The notes under the pieces were generated by a model that saw nothing but the letters and a program-made list of their open reading frames with translations, was not told the DNA's origin and made no database searches. From Pseudoalteromonas sp. H71 (GTDB lineage Bacteria; Pseudomonadota; Gammaproteobacteria; Enterobacterales; Alteromonadaceae), in assembly GCF_001468485.1 (NCBI RefSeq), contig NZ_LODI01000019.1, positions 3,329 through 56,615 of the forward strand: a DNA stretch of 53,287 nucleotides, written 5' to 3'. Of the stretch, positions 44,717 to 53,287 are shown one piece after another. How positions within the stretch are numbered: position 1 is the stretch's first letter; each line of letters opens with the position of its first letter. The position numbers and the translations under genes were made by a program.

Positions 44717-44752
44717 TCAGGTTTAATGCCAATGATGTTAAACCTGACTTTT
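44717..44752 (+). terminator. terminator of the SDR gene
   Basis: TCAGGTTTAA (44717-44726) and TTAAACCTGA (44738-44747) form a ten-base perfect stem, followed by CTTTT. Confidence 0.82.
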
Positions 44753-44868
44753 CCTAATGTTAATCTCAACTAATAAGAGTCGTATATGCTGAACTCAGAA
44801 TAATTATTTATAATTAGCTCAAACGATCATTTTATCTCGCTTGAATAGCTTATTAGCTGCAATCACAG

Positions 44869-45879
44869 CTAAACGCTTTCCTTTTTTGATTTGCTTTCTT
44901 TGCTCTTATTAACTCGATCTTCAATTAGCTTATTCAAAGGGGAGTTGCTAGGATACAACACTTTAGCACATGGAATATCAATGGCCGCAGGGTCGAGATG
45001 CGAGTCTTGATCATCAAAAAATATATGTGGCTTAAATGCCTTTAAAAATCGACTTTTTTGAAGTCCACCAAGAAAGAACGCTTGATCAATATAAACATCC
45101 CATGCTCTCAGCGTCTTTATTACTCGCATCTCAGCAGGACTATTACGCGCAGTCATTACAGCTAACTTAACAGGAGAATATTCAATACGACCTGGTAATC
45201 TTTCTTGAACCTTTGATAATTTCTTCAATAGATTCGCGTAGGGTCCATCAGGAAGTGGGATATCTTGATTTTCATCTTCATTTGACCAAAATTTTTCCAG
45301 TCCTTCTGTTTGATTTACTAACTCACTTGTTTCATTAAATAAGACAGCGTCAGCATCAAAGGCAAACCTAACTTGTTGTTCATCTAACGGTTTCGCATTT
45401 TTAGGAGGAGCTTTAACTAATGCTGATGCGCATACTTTACTATCTATAACATCTTGCGCATCTTCTTCATTTGTAGTTAAAAACAAATCCACATAAAAAG
45501 CATCTAGATAAATAGAGCTTTTTTCACCTGCAATGAATGCAGATCTAGTAATAGGTAAATTTCGTCTTCGGATTTCTTTTAATACTCTGAAACCAGTTTC
45601 TGGGCTATTCCTTGAAATAACAACAACTTCAACAATAGGTGTACTATCACCTTTGTCTAAATGGTCATTTAAATTAAGAAGAGATCTTACAAGTGACATA
45701 CCTGTTCCATCTTCTAATGGTTCATCCTCTCTCTCGAGCATGTGTTTTCGATATTCATCAATAGCGGAATCAGGATCTAATTTTGATTTTTGTTTGAAAA
45801 TTTCAGCTGATTCAGAAAGATCAAATAGTGCTGTAGCAGATATCCCTACAACTAATGTTTCATTTAACTCTATGGGCAT
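44869..45879 (-). CDS. cytosolic 5'-nucleotidase family protein
   Basis: A 336-residue protein of the cytosolic 5'-nucleotidase family (PF06189 type), which removes phosphate from AMP/IMP-like nucleotides. Haloacid-dehalogenase-like landmarks are VGISATALFDLSES at the start, VVISRNSPETGFRVLKEI, RFAFDADAVLFNET with the Asp pair, and HIFFDDQDSHL near the C-terminus. The coding region looks more AT-rich than the neighbouring genes and lies between two large intergenic spaces, so it may have been acquired. The final residues are Lys/Ser rich. Confidence 0.88.
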   Translation of the reverse strand: MPIELNETLVVGISATALFDLSESAEIFKQKSKLDPDSAIDEYRKHMLEREDEPLEDGTGMSLVRSLLNLNDHLDKGDSTPIVEVVVISRNSPETGFRVLKEIRRRNLPITRSAFIAGEKSSIYLDAFYVDLFLTTNEEDAQDVIDSKVCASALVKAPPKNAKPLDEQQVRFAFDADAVLFNETSELVNQTEGLEKFWSNEDENQDIPLPDGPYANLLKKLSKVQERLPGRIEYSPVKLAVMTARNSPAEMRVIKTLRAWDVYIDQAFFLGGLQKSRFLKAFKPHIFFDDQDSHLDPAAIDIPCAKVLYPSNSPLNKLIEDRVNKSKESKSKKESV

Positions 45880-46193
45880 ACATAATCCTTTTTAGTAAAC
45901 TGTATTATCAGAGGTCATTCTTATTCTTAAGTAAAATGTCCCTATTTTGTGTAGTTCTATTAATAGCAAAGACTGTGAGTTATTACCAACCATAAATATT
46001 ATGTTTGGTATAATTTACTGCTTACTGAAAAATAGAAACATTTCATCGTAGTTCTGTAGAGAAAACTATATTAACTATGGTCATCATGCCAACTTTAAAC
46101 CCTGAGTTTAAAGTAACTCCAAGCTACTTCTATTGAATACTCTGTATTTTTACTTCATATTAAATAATCTTATTTCTCACTTATTAGGCTGTT
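45880..46193. other. 314-base divergent spacer with an inverted repeat
   Basis: AT-rich space between the nucleotidase and peptidase genes. TACCAACCATAA (45984-45995) and TTATGTTTGGTA (45999-46010) make twelve-base arms with one mismatch and a three-base centre. This could be an operator or a hairpin. Nothing else was recognised. Confidence 0.55.
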
Positions 46194-47462
46194 ATGTCAC
46201 TTTTAAAATTTAGCCAAGCCCTTATATTTATCCTTGCGAGTACCCTTTCGCTTACAAGCCATGCGGCGCTTGATAAAAACGAGCGTGAAATAGAACAAGC
46301 GGTAAACATTAATAGCGGCTCGCTTGATATTGACGGCGTAAAAAAAGTAGGCGCTATTGCAAGCGAGCAACTAAAAGCGATTGGTTTTAAGGTCGAGTGG
46401 TTAGATGGCAGCGCGTTTAACCGTGCTGGGCATGTACTCGCTACGCATGAGAGTAAAAAACCCGATGCAATAAAAATACTGATGATCGGCCATCTAGATA
46501 CGGTGTTTGCCAAACACGATAACTTTACGACCTACAAACAAATTGATGAATACACCGCGAGCGGCCCAGGTGTAGCCGATATGAAAGGCGGTAACACTAT
46601 TATAATTACCGCCCTTAAAAGCTTACAAGCCCTTAATTTACTTGAAAACGTAAGCATTAAAGTACTGCTTACGGGCGATGAAGAAAGCAGCGGTCGCCCA
46701 CTTAGTTTATCTAAGCAAGTTATTGTTGATGGCGCAATATGGGCAGATGTCGCGCTTGGCTTTGAGAACGGCGATAACAATATTAAAACCGCGATGGCAG
46801 CGCGCCGTGGCTATACCGGCTGGACGTTAAATGTAACGGCCAATGCAGCTCATTCGTCGCAAATATTTAGTGAAAGTGTGGGCTATGGCGCTATTTACGA
46901 GGTGTCGCGTATTTTAAATGACTTTAGAGAGCAACTTGCCACGCAACCTAATTTAACCTTTAACCCGGGGCTTATTGTAGGCGGTACAAATGCCGATTAC
47001 GATAGTGCTAACTCGTCAGCCACGGCGTTTGGTAAAAGTAACGTAATTGCGCAAACCGTGCATGTAGCGGGTGATTTACGTGCGCTTTCGCCAAAGCAGG
47101 TAGAAGGCGCTAAAAAAGTGATGCAGCAAATAGTGGCTAAAAGCTTAAATGGCAGCCAAGCTGAGCTTATTTTTGAAGACGGCTACCCACCAATGGGACT
47201 CACCGAAGGTAATAAAAAGCTGCTTGCACTGTATAGCCAAGCAAGCCAAGACTTAGGCTATAACAAAGTGGTGGCTGCAAACCCTCGTAATGCCGGCGCT
47301 GCTGATATTTCGTTTGCTGCAAACCATGTTGATATGGCGCTTGATGGCCTAGGACTAATGGGAAGTGGCGCGCACACTAAAAACGAAACCGCCGATTTAA
47401 CCAGTTTAAATAAAAACACCGCTAAAACAGCGCTGCTTATTTATAGATTAGGGAAAATGTAA
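46194..47462 (+). CDS. exported M20-family metallopeptidase
   Basis: A 422-residue zinc exopeptidase of the M20 family (glutamate-carboxypeptidase/CPG2 side). A signal peptide (FILASTLSLTSHA) ends near residue 24. The first metal motif is MIGHLDTVFAKHD, then the metal-bridging Asp in GPGVADMKGG, catalytic Glu pair in TGDEESSG, and the last His in GSGAHTKNETADL. A dimerisation domain sits between. It should cleave small peptides or acyl amino acids in the periplasm. It stands alone, with a terminator following. Confidence 0.9.
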   Translation: MSLLKFSQALIFILASTLSLTSHAALDKNEREIEQAVNINSGSLDIDGVKKVGAIASEQLKAIGFKVEWLDGSAFNRAGHVLATHESKKPDAIKILMIGHLDTVFAKHDNFTTYKQIDEYTASGPGVADMKGGNTIIITALKSLQALNLLENVSIKVLLTGDEESSGRPLSLSKQVIVDGAIWADVALGFENGDNNIKTAMAARRGYTGWTLNVTANAAHSSQIFSESVGYGAIYEVSRILNDFREQLATQPNLTFNPGLIVGGTNADYDSANSSATAFGKSNVIAQTVHVAGDLRALSPKQVEGAKKVMQQIVAKSLNGSQAELIFEDGYPPMGLTEGNKKLLALYSQASQDLGYNKVVAANPRNAGAADISFAANHVDMALDGLGLMGSGAHTKNETADLTSLNKNTAKTALLIYRLGKM

Positions 47463-47476
47463 AAGTATTTAAAAAC

Positions 47477-47505
47477 GAGTGCTGTTATTTTTGCACTCAT
47501 TTTAA
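47477..47505. terminator. terminator of the M20 peptidase gene
   Basis: GAGTGC and GCACTC with a ten-base loop, flanked by AAAAC and ATTTT runs, between two convergent genes. Confidence 0.7.
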
Positions 47506-47529
47506 ATACATGTGATGAAAAAATGTTTA

Positions 47530-48327
47530 TCACGACATTATTTTAAAGAGTAAATCTCGCACTGTTGCGGGTTCAAACGGTTTATCACAAATGGCATCAA
47601 CGCCCGCTTGCGCAATATTAGCTAGATGGGTGTCGTTTGCCTCTGAGCTCACCATTAAAATAGGAATATGCGAGTAAGCATTTGAGCCACGTACTGTTTC
47701 GGTTAACTCACGCCCATCCATTTCCGGCATGTTATAGTCGGTAATAATCAAGTCGAACGACTGCTCGTTAAGTTTTTCAATTGCTTGTTTACCATCTTCT
47801 GCTTCAACCGGGGCTGGAATTCCCATACCAGCAAGCACACGAATAATATGCTTGCGCGCAAAACGACTATCATCAACAACAAGTACACGTAAAAGTGTGA
47901 CATCAAAGTGCTCTAGTTCTACCTCTTCTTCTGTAATTATATCGAGCGTTGCTTTTAATGCGCGTGTAATTGCATCTGCACTGAATGGTTTAGGTAAAAT
48001 AGCTAATACGCCCGACTGCCTTAATTGCTCAAGGTATTTTTTATTTCTTTCGCTCGAGATTAACATAAACGCTTGGCTTTCTGTGCGCGGATTTGAGCGA
48101 ATATTTTGTAACAGAGAATCTGCAGTACCATCGGCTAGGTACATGCTACTAATAACTAAATCTGGGTGATACTTTTCTAGCAATGCTAACGTTTGCGCTT
48201 GATTACTTGCAGTTTCTACTTGCGTTACACCACATTGAGTTAGTGATTTGATTATCAGTTTTTGCTGAACCTCTGACGGCTCTACTAATAATATTGATAA
48301 ATTGGCTATTGCAGTTAAATCACTCAT
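47530..48327 (-). CDS. two-receiver response regulator with a degenerate first domain
   Basis: A 265-residue cytoplasmic protein of two receiver domains and no output domain. The second (from ~145) is intact: VLVVDDSRFARK for the acidic pair, FDLIITDYNMPEMDGRE for the phosphorylated Asp, and CDKPFEP for the Lys. The first has EPSE in place of the acidic pair and LVISSMYLADG, with Ser at the phosphoryl Asp position, yet keeps LPKPF. It is probably a chemotaxis-type or two-component adaptor whose first domain only mediates contacts. Neighbours give no partner. Confidence 0.88.
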   Translation of the reverse strand: MSDLTAIANLSILLVEPSEVQQKLIIKSLTQCGVTQVETASNQAQTLALLEKYHPDLVISSMYLADGTADSLLQNIRSNPRTESQAFMLISSERNKKYLEQLRQSGVLAILPKPFSADAITRALKATLDIITEEEVELEHFDVTLLRVLVVDDSRFARKHIIRVLAGMGIPAPVEAEDGKQAIEKLNEQSFDLIITDYNMPEMDGRELTETVRGSNAYSHIPILMVSSEANDTHLANIAQAGVDAICDKPFEPATVRDLLFKIMS

Positions 48328-48460
48328 GTAACTCTCTTAGGTCATGTTATTTTAAACGATTTCGGTTTACAGTTTCATTATAAAACAACATGTATCACTG
48401 GGGTTAACAAAACGCATATTTTTATGTATTTATTTGTAAGTTTTAAATTACATAAATAAA

Positions 48461-49177
48461 TTAGCAATGCTGGATATACTCAAGTGCAGTCATTTTTTTA
48501 TAGCTTACATTTGGGTGTAAAACATGCGCGGGACTAGGATCTACCACCTCAATAGGTATGCTGTAAGTACGAGCTATTTCAATTGCCATTTGAGTGATAT
48601 TGACACTAAATGAGGTGCCTATAAATACAATTTTATCGGCATTGAGCATACGCTGCTGTGCTTCGGTTATTCTGTAAAGCTCGGTGTAGTATTCATCAAA
48701 TAATAAAACAAAGGGCTTAAATGAATGGTTTAACTCAGGCGTTTGGTTTTGAATATTAAATAGCTCAAAAAGAGAGTCATGCAGGCGGCTTTCGTCTACG
48801 CTATCCCATGGGGTCACTAGCGGTTTAACTGCTTCGCCTTGTTCATGAAATAACGTCATTTGATCGAGCCTGCCATGTATAGCAATATAATTGTTATTAC
48901 CCGCTTTGCCATCAAGCCCATCTATATTTTGGGTTATTAAGTTTTTATCGCTCAGCCAATGGTGTACCTCGTTAGGGCCATGGTTACGATACGTTGCAAA
49001 GCGGTTGTAATACCAGGCTAAAAACTCGCGCGGATTGTTTTGATACATAGCACGCGTGGCCATTTCCATAGGCGTATAGTTTTTACTGCCTATAGTCCAA
49101 AAGCCATCTTCGCCCCTAAAAGTAGGTATACCACTAGCAGCGCTTACCCCTGCGCCTGTAATATAAAGCGTATTCAC
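48461..49177 (-). CDS. Sir2-family NAD-dependent protein without zinc cysteines
   Basis: A 238-residue sirtuin-like protein. NAD-binding motifs are intact: GAGVSAASGIPTFRG at 8-22 and TQNIDGLDGKAG at 82-93, with the general-base His101 in IHGRL. The usual four zinc-binding cysteines are absent; the only cysteine is the last residue. The small domain is thus remodelled. It could be a deacylase, an ADP-ribosyltransferase or an NADase. It starts inside the stop of the upstream Kelch gene (ATGA overlap), so the pair is translationally coupled. Confidence 0.85.
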   Translation of the reverse strand: MNTLYITGAGVSAASGIPTFRGEDGFWTIGSKNYTPMEMATRAMYQNNPREFLAWYYNRFATYRNHGPNEVHHWLSDKNLITQNIDGLDGKAGNNNYIAIHGRLDQMTLFHEQGEAVKPLVTPWDSVDESRLHDSLFELFNIQNQTPELNHSFKPFVLLFDEYYTELYRITEAQQRMLNADKIVFIGTSFSVNITQMAIEIARTYSIPIEVVDPSPAHVLHPNVSYKKMTALEYIQHC

Positions 49178-50190
49178 TTTGCTACCTCATAACCTGTTAC
49201 ATCGCTTATTACTTGTTGTTGGTTGTTCATACCTCCAACACGATATAAAGCCCCGTTGTGCTCAAGTAGCCCGCGGTGATCCATAGTGCCTGCGGCTAAA
49301 GGCGATAAAACTTGCCATGAATTTTGCTCAATATTAAAACGCCACACGTGTTTACTTGCCGGTGCTGGCTTTTTATCATAACCAATGCCGTTATAGTTAT
49401 AGGGGTTGTTAGAACCAGCCATCATGTAAATGTTGCCATTGTAACTTGTAGCAGCCATACGGTAATGCGACTCACCTGTAGGATGAGGTAACGTGCGCCA
49501 ATCTATTTTTTGCACATTGTTAGCATCTATTGTGCCTTTTAAACACTGCGCAACACCTGTAAACGAGCGGCGTGAATCTGGGTTTGCTTGGGTTTTAACG
49601 CCATCGCATATAACAATAGTGTTACCACTAATAGCAGCTGCTTGGCCAAATACAGGCTCGCCTAAAAAAGGTGATGCCTGTTGCCATGTGTTGGTTTGGG
49701 TATCGTATACCTGTACTAAATTTACGTTACCATCGTTATGCCAGCCGCTAATCAGGTAAATGTAGCGCTCTTTGTAGCTCAGCGCTACACTGTCATCTAC
49801 CGGTACTGGCATGCTTGCAAGGTGTTTGTATGTATTGCTTTTTATATCAAAACGGTAAACATCGGGACTTGAAATTTCAGTATGGTCGCTATCTACCGTA
49901 TAACCACCAAATACATAGGCGTATTCACCTAAGCCCACAGCAGTACTTGCTAAGCGCCCTTTTAGTGGCAAACTTGAAGGCACACTCGCTTGCTGCTGCC
50001 ATGCGCCCTCACCTAATTTAAGAGAAAACACCTTGTTGTGTACATCGGTATGTTGTTTGTTTTTACCCAGCCCCATAAAACTTAAAAAGTAGCTTTGGTT
50101 TTGTACTGTAACCTTAGCTACGGCATTGTTTGCAACGGGCTCAGGTAAAACAGGAAGACTAGCTAGCAGTGCAGAAAAAATAAAACTCAT
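49174..50190 (-). CDS. Kelch-repeat beta-propeller, probably exported
   Basis: A 338-residue protein of about six Kelch repeats (YAYVFGGYTVDSD, YIYLISGWHNDGN, NIYMMAGSNNPYN, ALYRVGGMNNQQ) in the style of N-acetylneuraminate epimerase NanM. The N-terminus SFIFSALLASLPVLPEPVA looks like a short signal peptide. No sialic-acid genes are nearby, so the epimerase role is not supported here. It overlaps the Sir2 gene by four bases. If it is exported, its pairing with a cytoplasmic NAD enzyme is odd. Confidence 0.8.
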   Translation of the reverse strand: MSFIFSALLASLPVLPEPVANNAVAKVTVQNQSYFLSFMGLGKNKQHTDVHNKVFSLKLGEGAWQQQASVPSSLPLKGRLASTAVGLGEYAYVFGGYTVDSDHTEISSPDVYRFDIKSNTYKHLASMPVPVDDSVALSYKERYIYLISGWHNDGNVNLVQVYDTQTNTWQQASPFLGEPVFGQAAAISGNTIVICDGVKTQANPDSRRSFTGVAQCLKGTIDANNVQKIDWRTLPHPTGESHYRMAATSYNGNIYMMAGSNNPYNYNGIGYDKKPAPASKHVWRFNIEQNSWQVLSPLAAGTMDHRGLLEHNGALYRVGGMNNQQQVISDVTGYEVAK

Positions 50191-50610
50191 ATAATATTCT
50201 GATAATCGTTAAATGCAGCAAGATTAATTTATTTTTTAACCCTGAACCAGTATTGATAAGCTTTATTGAGAATAAATTTAATTACGCCACCATTAGGGAT
50301 CACCATCATTTTAATTTATCAAAGCATTTTTATGCGAAACAACCTGATTTAGGTGGCAAAAAGCAATCAAACATGGGCTTAATACTTTCGTTATAAGATA
50401 ATATATAATCAATCATTTAAACCTACACTTAGTAATGATGTTATTTTAACCAAAATTGCTATATGAGCTAATGATATACGAATAAAAGTAGTCTCGATTT
50501 TTATTAATGACGATAACGTATTTTCTATGTTTAAAGCTTTTACGATGTTAATGTAATGTTTTAAAAAGCAACCTCGCTTATATAATCTTTGACTAGGTAG
50601 GAGATCCTTA
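50191..50610. other. 420-base intergenic region before the receptor pseudogene
   Basis: AT-rich space between the divergent Kelch gene and the TonB-receptor remnant. The remnant keeps a good ribosome site (AGGTAGGAG at about 50595-50603). No further gene, operator or repeat was recognised. Confidence 0.6.
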
Positions 50611-52338
50611 GTGAAATTTTCGTATCAATCACTATGGCCATTTTTATTATTATCGCCGCTTGTGATTGCAGACCCTTTTGAAGACACAGAGCTAGACCTT
50701 AGCGCATTAATGGAAATGGATGTGTAAGTAACGTCTGCAATGAAGCGAGCACAGTCTGCATTTAATACCGCCTCGTCAATCTATGTATTAAGCAAAGAAC
50801 AAATATATAAGTCGGGTGCAAACTCAGTACCTGAAGCGCTAAAAATGGTGCCAGGTCTTATCGTTAGGCAACTTGATAATAACCAATGGGCAATTTCTTC
50901 GCGCGGTGTTGCGTCTCGATTTTCAAGTAAACTTTTAGTTATGGTGGATGGGCAAAGCTTATATACACCTAAATTTGCTGCTGTCTACTGGGAAACACTT
51001 AACGTCCCACTTTATGATATAGAACGAATAGAAGTTATTCGCGGTCAAGGCGGCTTATTGTGGGGCACAAATGCAAATAATGGTGTTATCAATATTATTA
51101 CTAAAAACAGTATTGATACCCGTGGGGCCTATGCAAATGCTACTACGGGTAATCAAATAAACATTAATACCAATGTACGCTATGGTAACGATTTAGCTAA
51201 TAAAGGAAGCTATCGTATTCATGGCCATGTAAAAAATGCCAATGAATCAAAAAAAGGAATTTCGTTAGAGCCTACCGACACAGCAAAACAACATTCTTTT
51301 GGCTTTCGTACTGACTTTACACCTAGCGATGATTGGTCGGCATTGGTTCAAGGCGACGTTACTCACTCAAACCTTGGCCAAAACTTTCGTGGAGTCATTG
51401 ACGCAACTAATAAAAACGTTTTATTTTCGGATGACTTATCACGCACAGATTAGCGTGTTATGGCGCGCCTTGAAAATAGAATATCACCAGATGCCAATCA
51501 AATGTTGCAGATATCGTGGTTGAAACAAAGTGGTAATCAGACCTATATAAAAGAAAATTTTGAATCTATAGACATAGACTACCAAATGAACTTTTTATAT
51601 AACTCTTTGCAGCTAGATTGGGGGCTAAATTATAGGTATAACAATATCTCTTTTGACGAGAGCCTATTTTTAGACAGTGATAAAAACCTTAACAACCTAC
51701 AACAGTATGGCGGGTTACTTCAGGCTCAATACAATGTAATACCTAACTCTCTAGACCTTATTATTGGCACTAGGCTCGATCACAATGACTTAACTGGTTG
51801 GGAAAACCAACCATCAGCTAGGGTTATTTATAAGCCACAAGAAAACCACCTAATTTGGGGAGCCATATCTAGAAGTGTTCGTACACCAACCCTTATAGAG
51901 TTTAATGATGACTATAAAGTGAATGGCACGGTTGTAGAAGAGGCGCTCGGAGGAAGTGCTGGGATTAGAGCTATTGATGAATATGCGATTGCAACTTTCC
52001 TCAATGGCAACGACAACGTTGAATCAGAAAATTATGTTTCATACGAGTTGGGCTACCGCTTTGAAAGTGAAAACACCTCTGTGGACTTTTCTGCATTTCA
52101 TACCGATGCCGATAATATAGCTGCAATTAGATTTAACACCGATCCTAATCAGTTTTTGCCCGCGATACGTTTTTTTCAACTCGGTCAATTTGAACAAGCC
52201 GCATTTGCGCTTACTCAAACCCGTGTTGACCTTGATATTGTCTCAGAGGGTGAAACAACAACTAACGGGGTTGATATAGTCGCCACTTGGCAACCTTTTA
52301 ATAACCTAAGTACAGAACTAGGGTATAGCGCCAAATAA
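50611..52338 (+). pseudogene. TonB-dependent receptor pseudogene with two in-frame stops and a lost 3' end
   Basis: A GTG start after AGGTAGGAG opens a leader (FLLLSPLVIADPF) that stops at TAA 50725-50727, just after LMEMDV. In the same frame it resumes with the receptor plug (VPEALKMVPGLIVRQL, ERIEVIRGQGGLLWGTNANN), then stops again at TAG 51451-51453 after DDLSRTD. It resumes in frame with RVMARLENRISPD and barrel strands to ELGYSAK, where a TAA ends it without the final strands or terminal Phe/Trp. Each stop is one C-to-T change from Gln (CAA, CAG). The family is the colicin/iron-receptor style; substrate unknown. Confidence 0.9.
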
Positions 52339-52471
52339 ATCTGAGGTTAGATATCAAGATTCTAAAACTGTGGCCAAATTTTATTGACCACCTGTATCTT
52401 GAGGCTTTGGATGATTAGCTATCTCCAAGCTCTAAAATCAGTGAGGATGTTGTACCACGTAATGTTTAACA
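52339..52471. other. junction DNA between two gene remnants
   Basis: No reading frame of note. It joins the truncated receptor to the truncated EAL fragment, and may mark a deletion that removed the 3' end of one and the 5' end of the other. A chance GAGGCTTTG at 52393-52401 spells EAL, but only for two further codons. Confidence 0.5.
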
Positions 52472-53080
52472 TTGAGCTGTAGATTATCCCCTGATTTTAC
52501 TTTCTACATACCCATAGCAGAAAAAAATGGATTAATAACTGATATTGGTAAATGGGTTGAGTCTCAAGCAATACAAGACTGTATTTTATTTAATACACTT
52601 TCAAATAAGCTGATCCAAGTAAGCGTCAATACCTCACCACTTGAAATTGATCGTTCAGGAGAATGGGTTGGTGGATGGATACAGGCTAGTAAGCAATATA
52701 ACTTACCCGCACACTCAATTTTAATTGAAGTAACAGAGAATACTTTAATGGGTACTGACGCAGAGTTTAAAAGACAGTTAAAGCACCTAAGTGAATTTCA
52801 GATAGATGTTGCTATTGATGACTTTGGTGTAGGGTATTCATCACTGGCTTATTTACAACGGCTAGATATCGACATACTAAAAATTGATCGCTCGTTTATA
52901 CAAGACATAGAAACAAATGAAAACAGCATTGCTCTGGTAAAAGCTATTATTACAATGGCTCATAACTTAAATGTAGAAGTCGTTGCTGAAGGCGTAGAAG
53001 ATCAAAAACAATATTTGTTACTGAAACAGTTAAATTGTGACTACATCCAAGGATACTTTTTTTCAAAGCCTGTATCCCCC
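52472..53080 (+). pseudogene. EAL-domain (cyclic-di-GMP phosphodiesterase) fragment interrupted by an IS
   Basis: The remaining ~200 residues are the C-terminal two thirds of an EAL domain: IPIAEKNGLITDIGKWV, VSVNTSPLEI, ILIEVTENTLM, AIDDFGVGYSSLAYLQ, LKIDRSFIQDI, VVAEGVEDQKQ and CDYIQGYFFSKPVSP. The N-terminal EAL motif and any sensor or GGDEF part are missing, and the first residues (LSPDFTFYIPIAE) are slightly garbled compared with the usual LSPDxFIPIAE. After KPVSP the frame runs into IS sequence and ends. It cannot be an active phosphodiesterase. Confidence 0.85.
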
Positions 53081-53287
53081 TGTGTCAGGATAGTTGTCGC
53101 CTCTAACTTTTAAGAGAGGTAGATAAAATGAGTCGTCGGTTTACACACGAATTTAAAGTACAAGCTGTTGAAAAAGCACTATCTCAATGTGATGATGTTC
53201 GTATAGAAGATATTGCAGATGATTTAGGCGTCGGCTATTCAACACTACAACGGTGGATTGCACTTGCCAAAAACCATGAACTTGAAA
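53081..53287 (+). mobile_element. left end of an IS3-like insertion sequence (cut by the window)
   Basis: EAL coding sequence ends abruptly at about 53080, and a likely inverted-repeat end beginning TGTGTCAGGATAGTTGTCGC follows, then a ribosome site (GAGAGG) and a transposase OrfA. IS3-family elements begin with TG. The right end lies outside the window, so the element, its target duplication and its exact boundary (53081 or 53083) cannot be confirmed. Confidence 0.72.
53128..53287 (+). CDS. IS3-family transposase OrfA, partial
   Basis: The first 53 codons of a transposase OrfA, cut by the window end. The start MSRRFTHEFKVQAVEKAL and the helix-turn-helix IEDIADDLGVGYSTLQRWI are typical of IS3/IS911-type OrfA, which binds the IS ends. 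The ORF would normally continue to about 100 residues and overlap OrfB by programmed -1 frameshifting. Confidence 0.85.
   Translation, partial: MSRRFTHEFKVQAVEKALSQCDDVRIEDIADDLGVGYSTLQRWIALAKNHELE

Noticed and set aside
49174..50190. Kelch protein as NanM sialic acid epimerase
   Set aside because: No other sialic acid genes are nearby, and the match is only to the general Kelch fold.
52390..52405. GAGGCTTTG spelling an EAL motif ahead of the EAL fragment
   Set aside because: The frame ends two codons later and is not continuous with the domain downstream; chance match.

Overview
The window looks like the chromosome of a marine gammaproteobacterium, most probably Pseudoalteromonas or a close Alteromonadales relative. 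This is inferred from AT-rich, densely packed genes, TonB-dependent receptors, a curli (csg) locus, a trehalose locus, and an ArsR/GAPDH/ArsJ arsenic cassette. No rRNA, tRNA or CRISPR array was seen.

Layout. (1) 1-9280: a tightly coupled plus-strand purine catabolic operon, xdhA-xdhB-xdhC-uraD-uraH-guaD-puuD-puuE. It should take guanine to xanthine, urate, hydroxyisourate, OHCU, allantoin and allantoate, and is preceded by a sigma54-like -24/-12 site. (2) 9303-11804: a secreted multidomain subtilase. (3) 12197-16214: a curli locus with one very long curlin (about 18 repeats), csgE, csgF, csgG and a convergent CsgD-like regulator. (4) 16385-22872: a LacI-family trehalose regulon (trehalase, MFS transporter, repressor, outer-membrane receptor) with two matching operators. 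(5) 22871-27355: a thioredoxin-like lipoprotein, a CSS-motif/EAL phosphodiesterase, and a SoxR-controlled operon (flavodoxin-like, DsrE-like, SGNH hydrolase) divergent from soxR with a textbook SoxR box. (6) 27495-31598: an unknown membrane protein coupled to a zinc-ribbon rhomboid protease, DUF1294, a secreted small protein, and a divergent TetR/AhpD-like pair with two operators. (7) 31621-33736: a chemoreceptor gene broken by a frameshift. (8) 33840-38593: arsR-GAPDH-arsJ, Ohr/OhrR with palindromic operators, and a LysR regulator. (9) 38704-42773: a medium-chain dehydrogenase, a royal-jelly-like protein, a 39-codon small ORF followed by a long hairpin, and a lone astB. (10) 42791-50190: MscS, SDR, a cytosolic 5'-nucleotidase, an M20 peptidase, a two-receiver protein, and a zinc-less sirtuin coupled to a Kelch protein. 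(11) 50611-53287: a decayed zone with a TonB-receptor pseudogene carrying two in-frame stops and a lost 3' end, an EAL-domain fragment, and the left end of an IS3-like insertion sequence.

The themes are nitrogen scavenging (purines, arginine), sugar uptake, biofilm and cyclic-di-GMP control, and oxidative or arsenic stress. Many regulators sit beside a visible operator, so local control can be read from the sequence. The least explained parts are the single giant curlin, the small ORF plus hairpin ahead of astB, the zinc-ribbon rhomboid with its unknown partner, and the sirtuin/Kelch pair. All functions are read from sequence motifs only; no searches were run.
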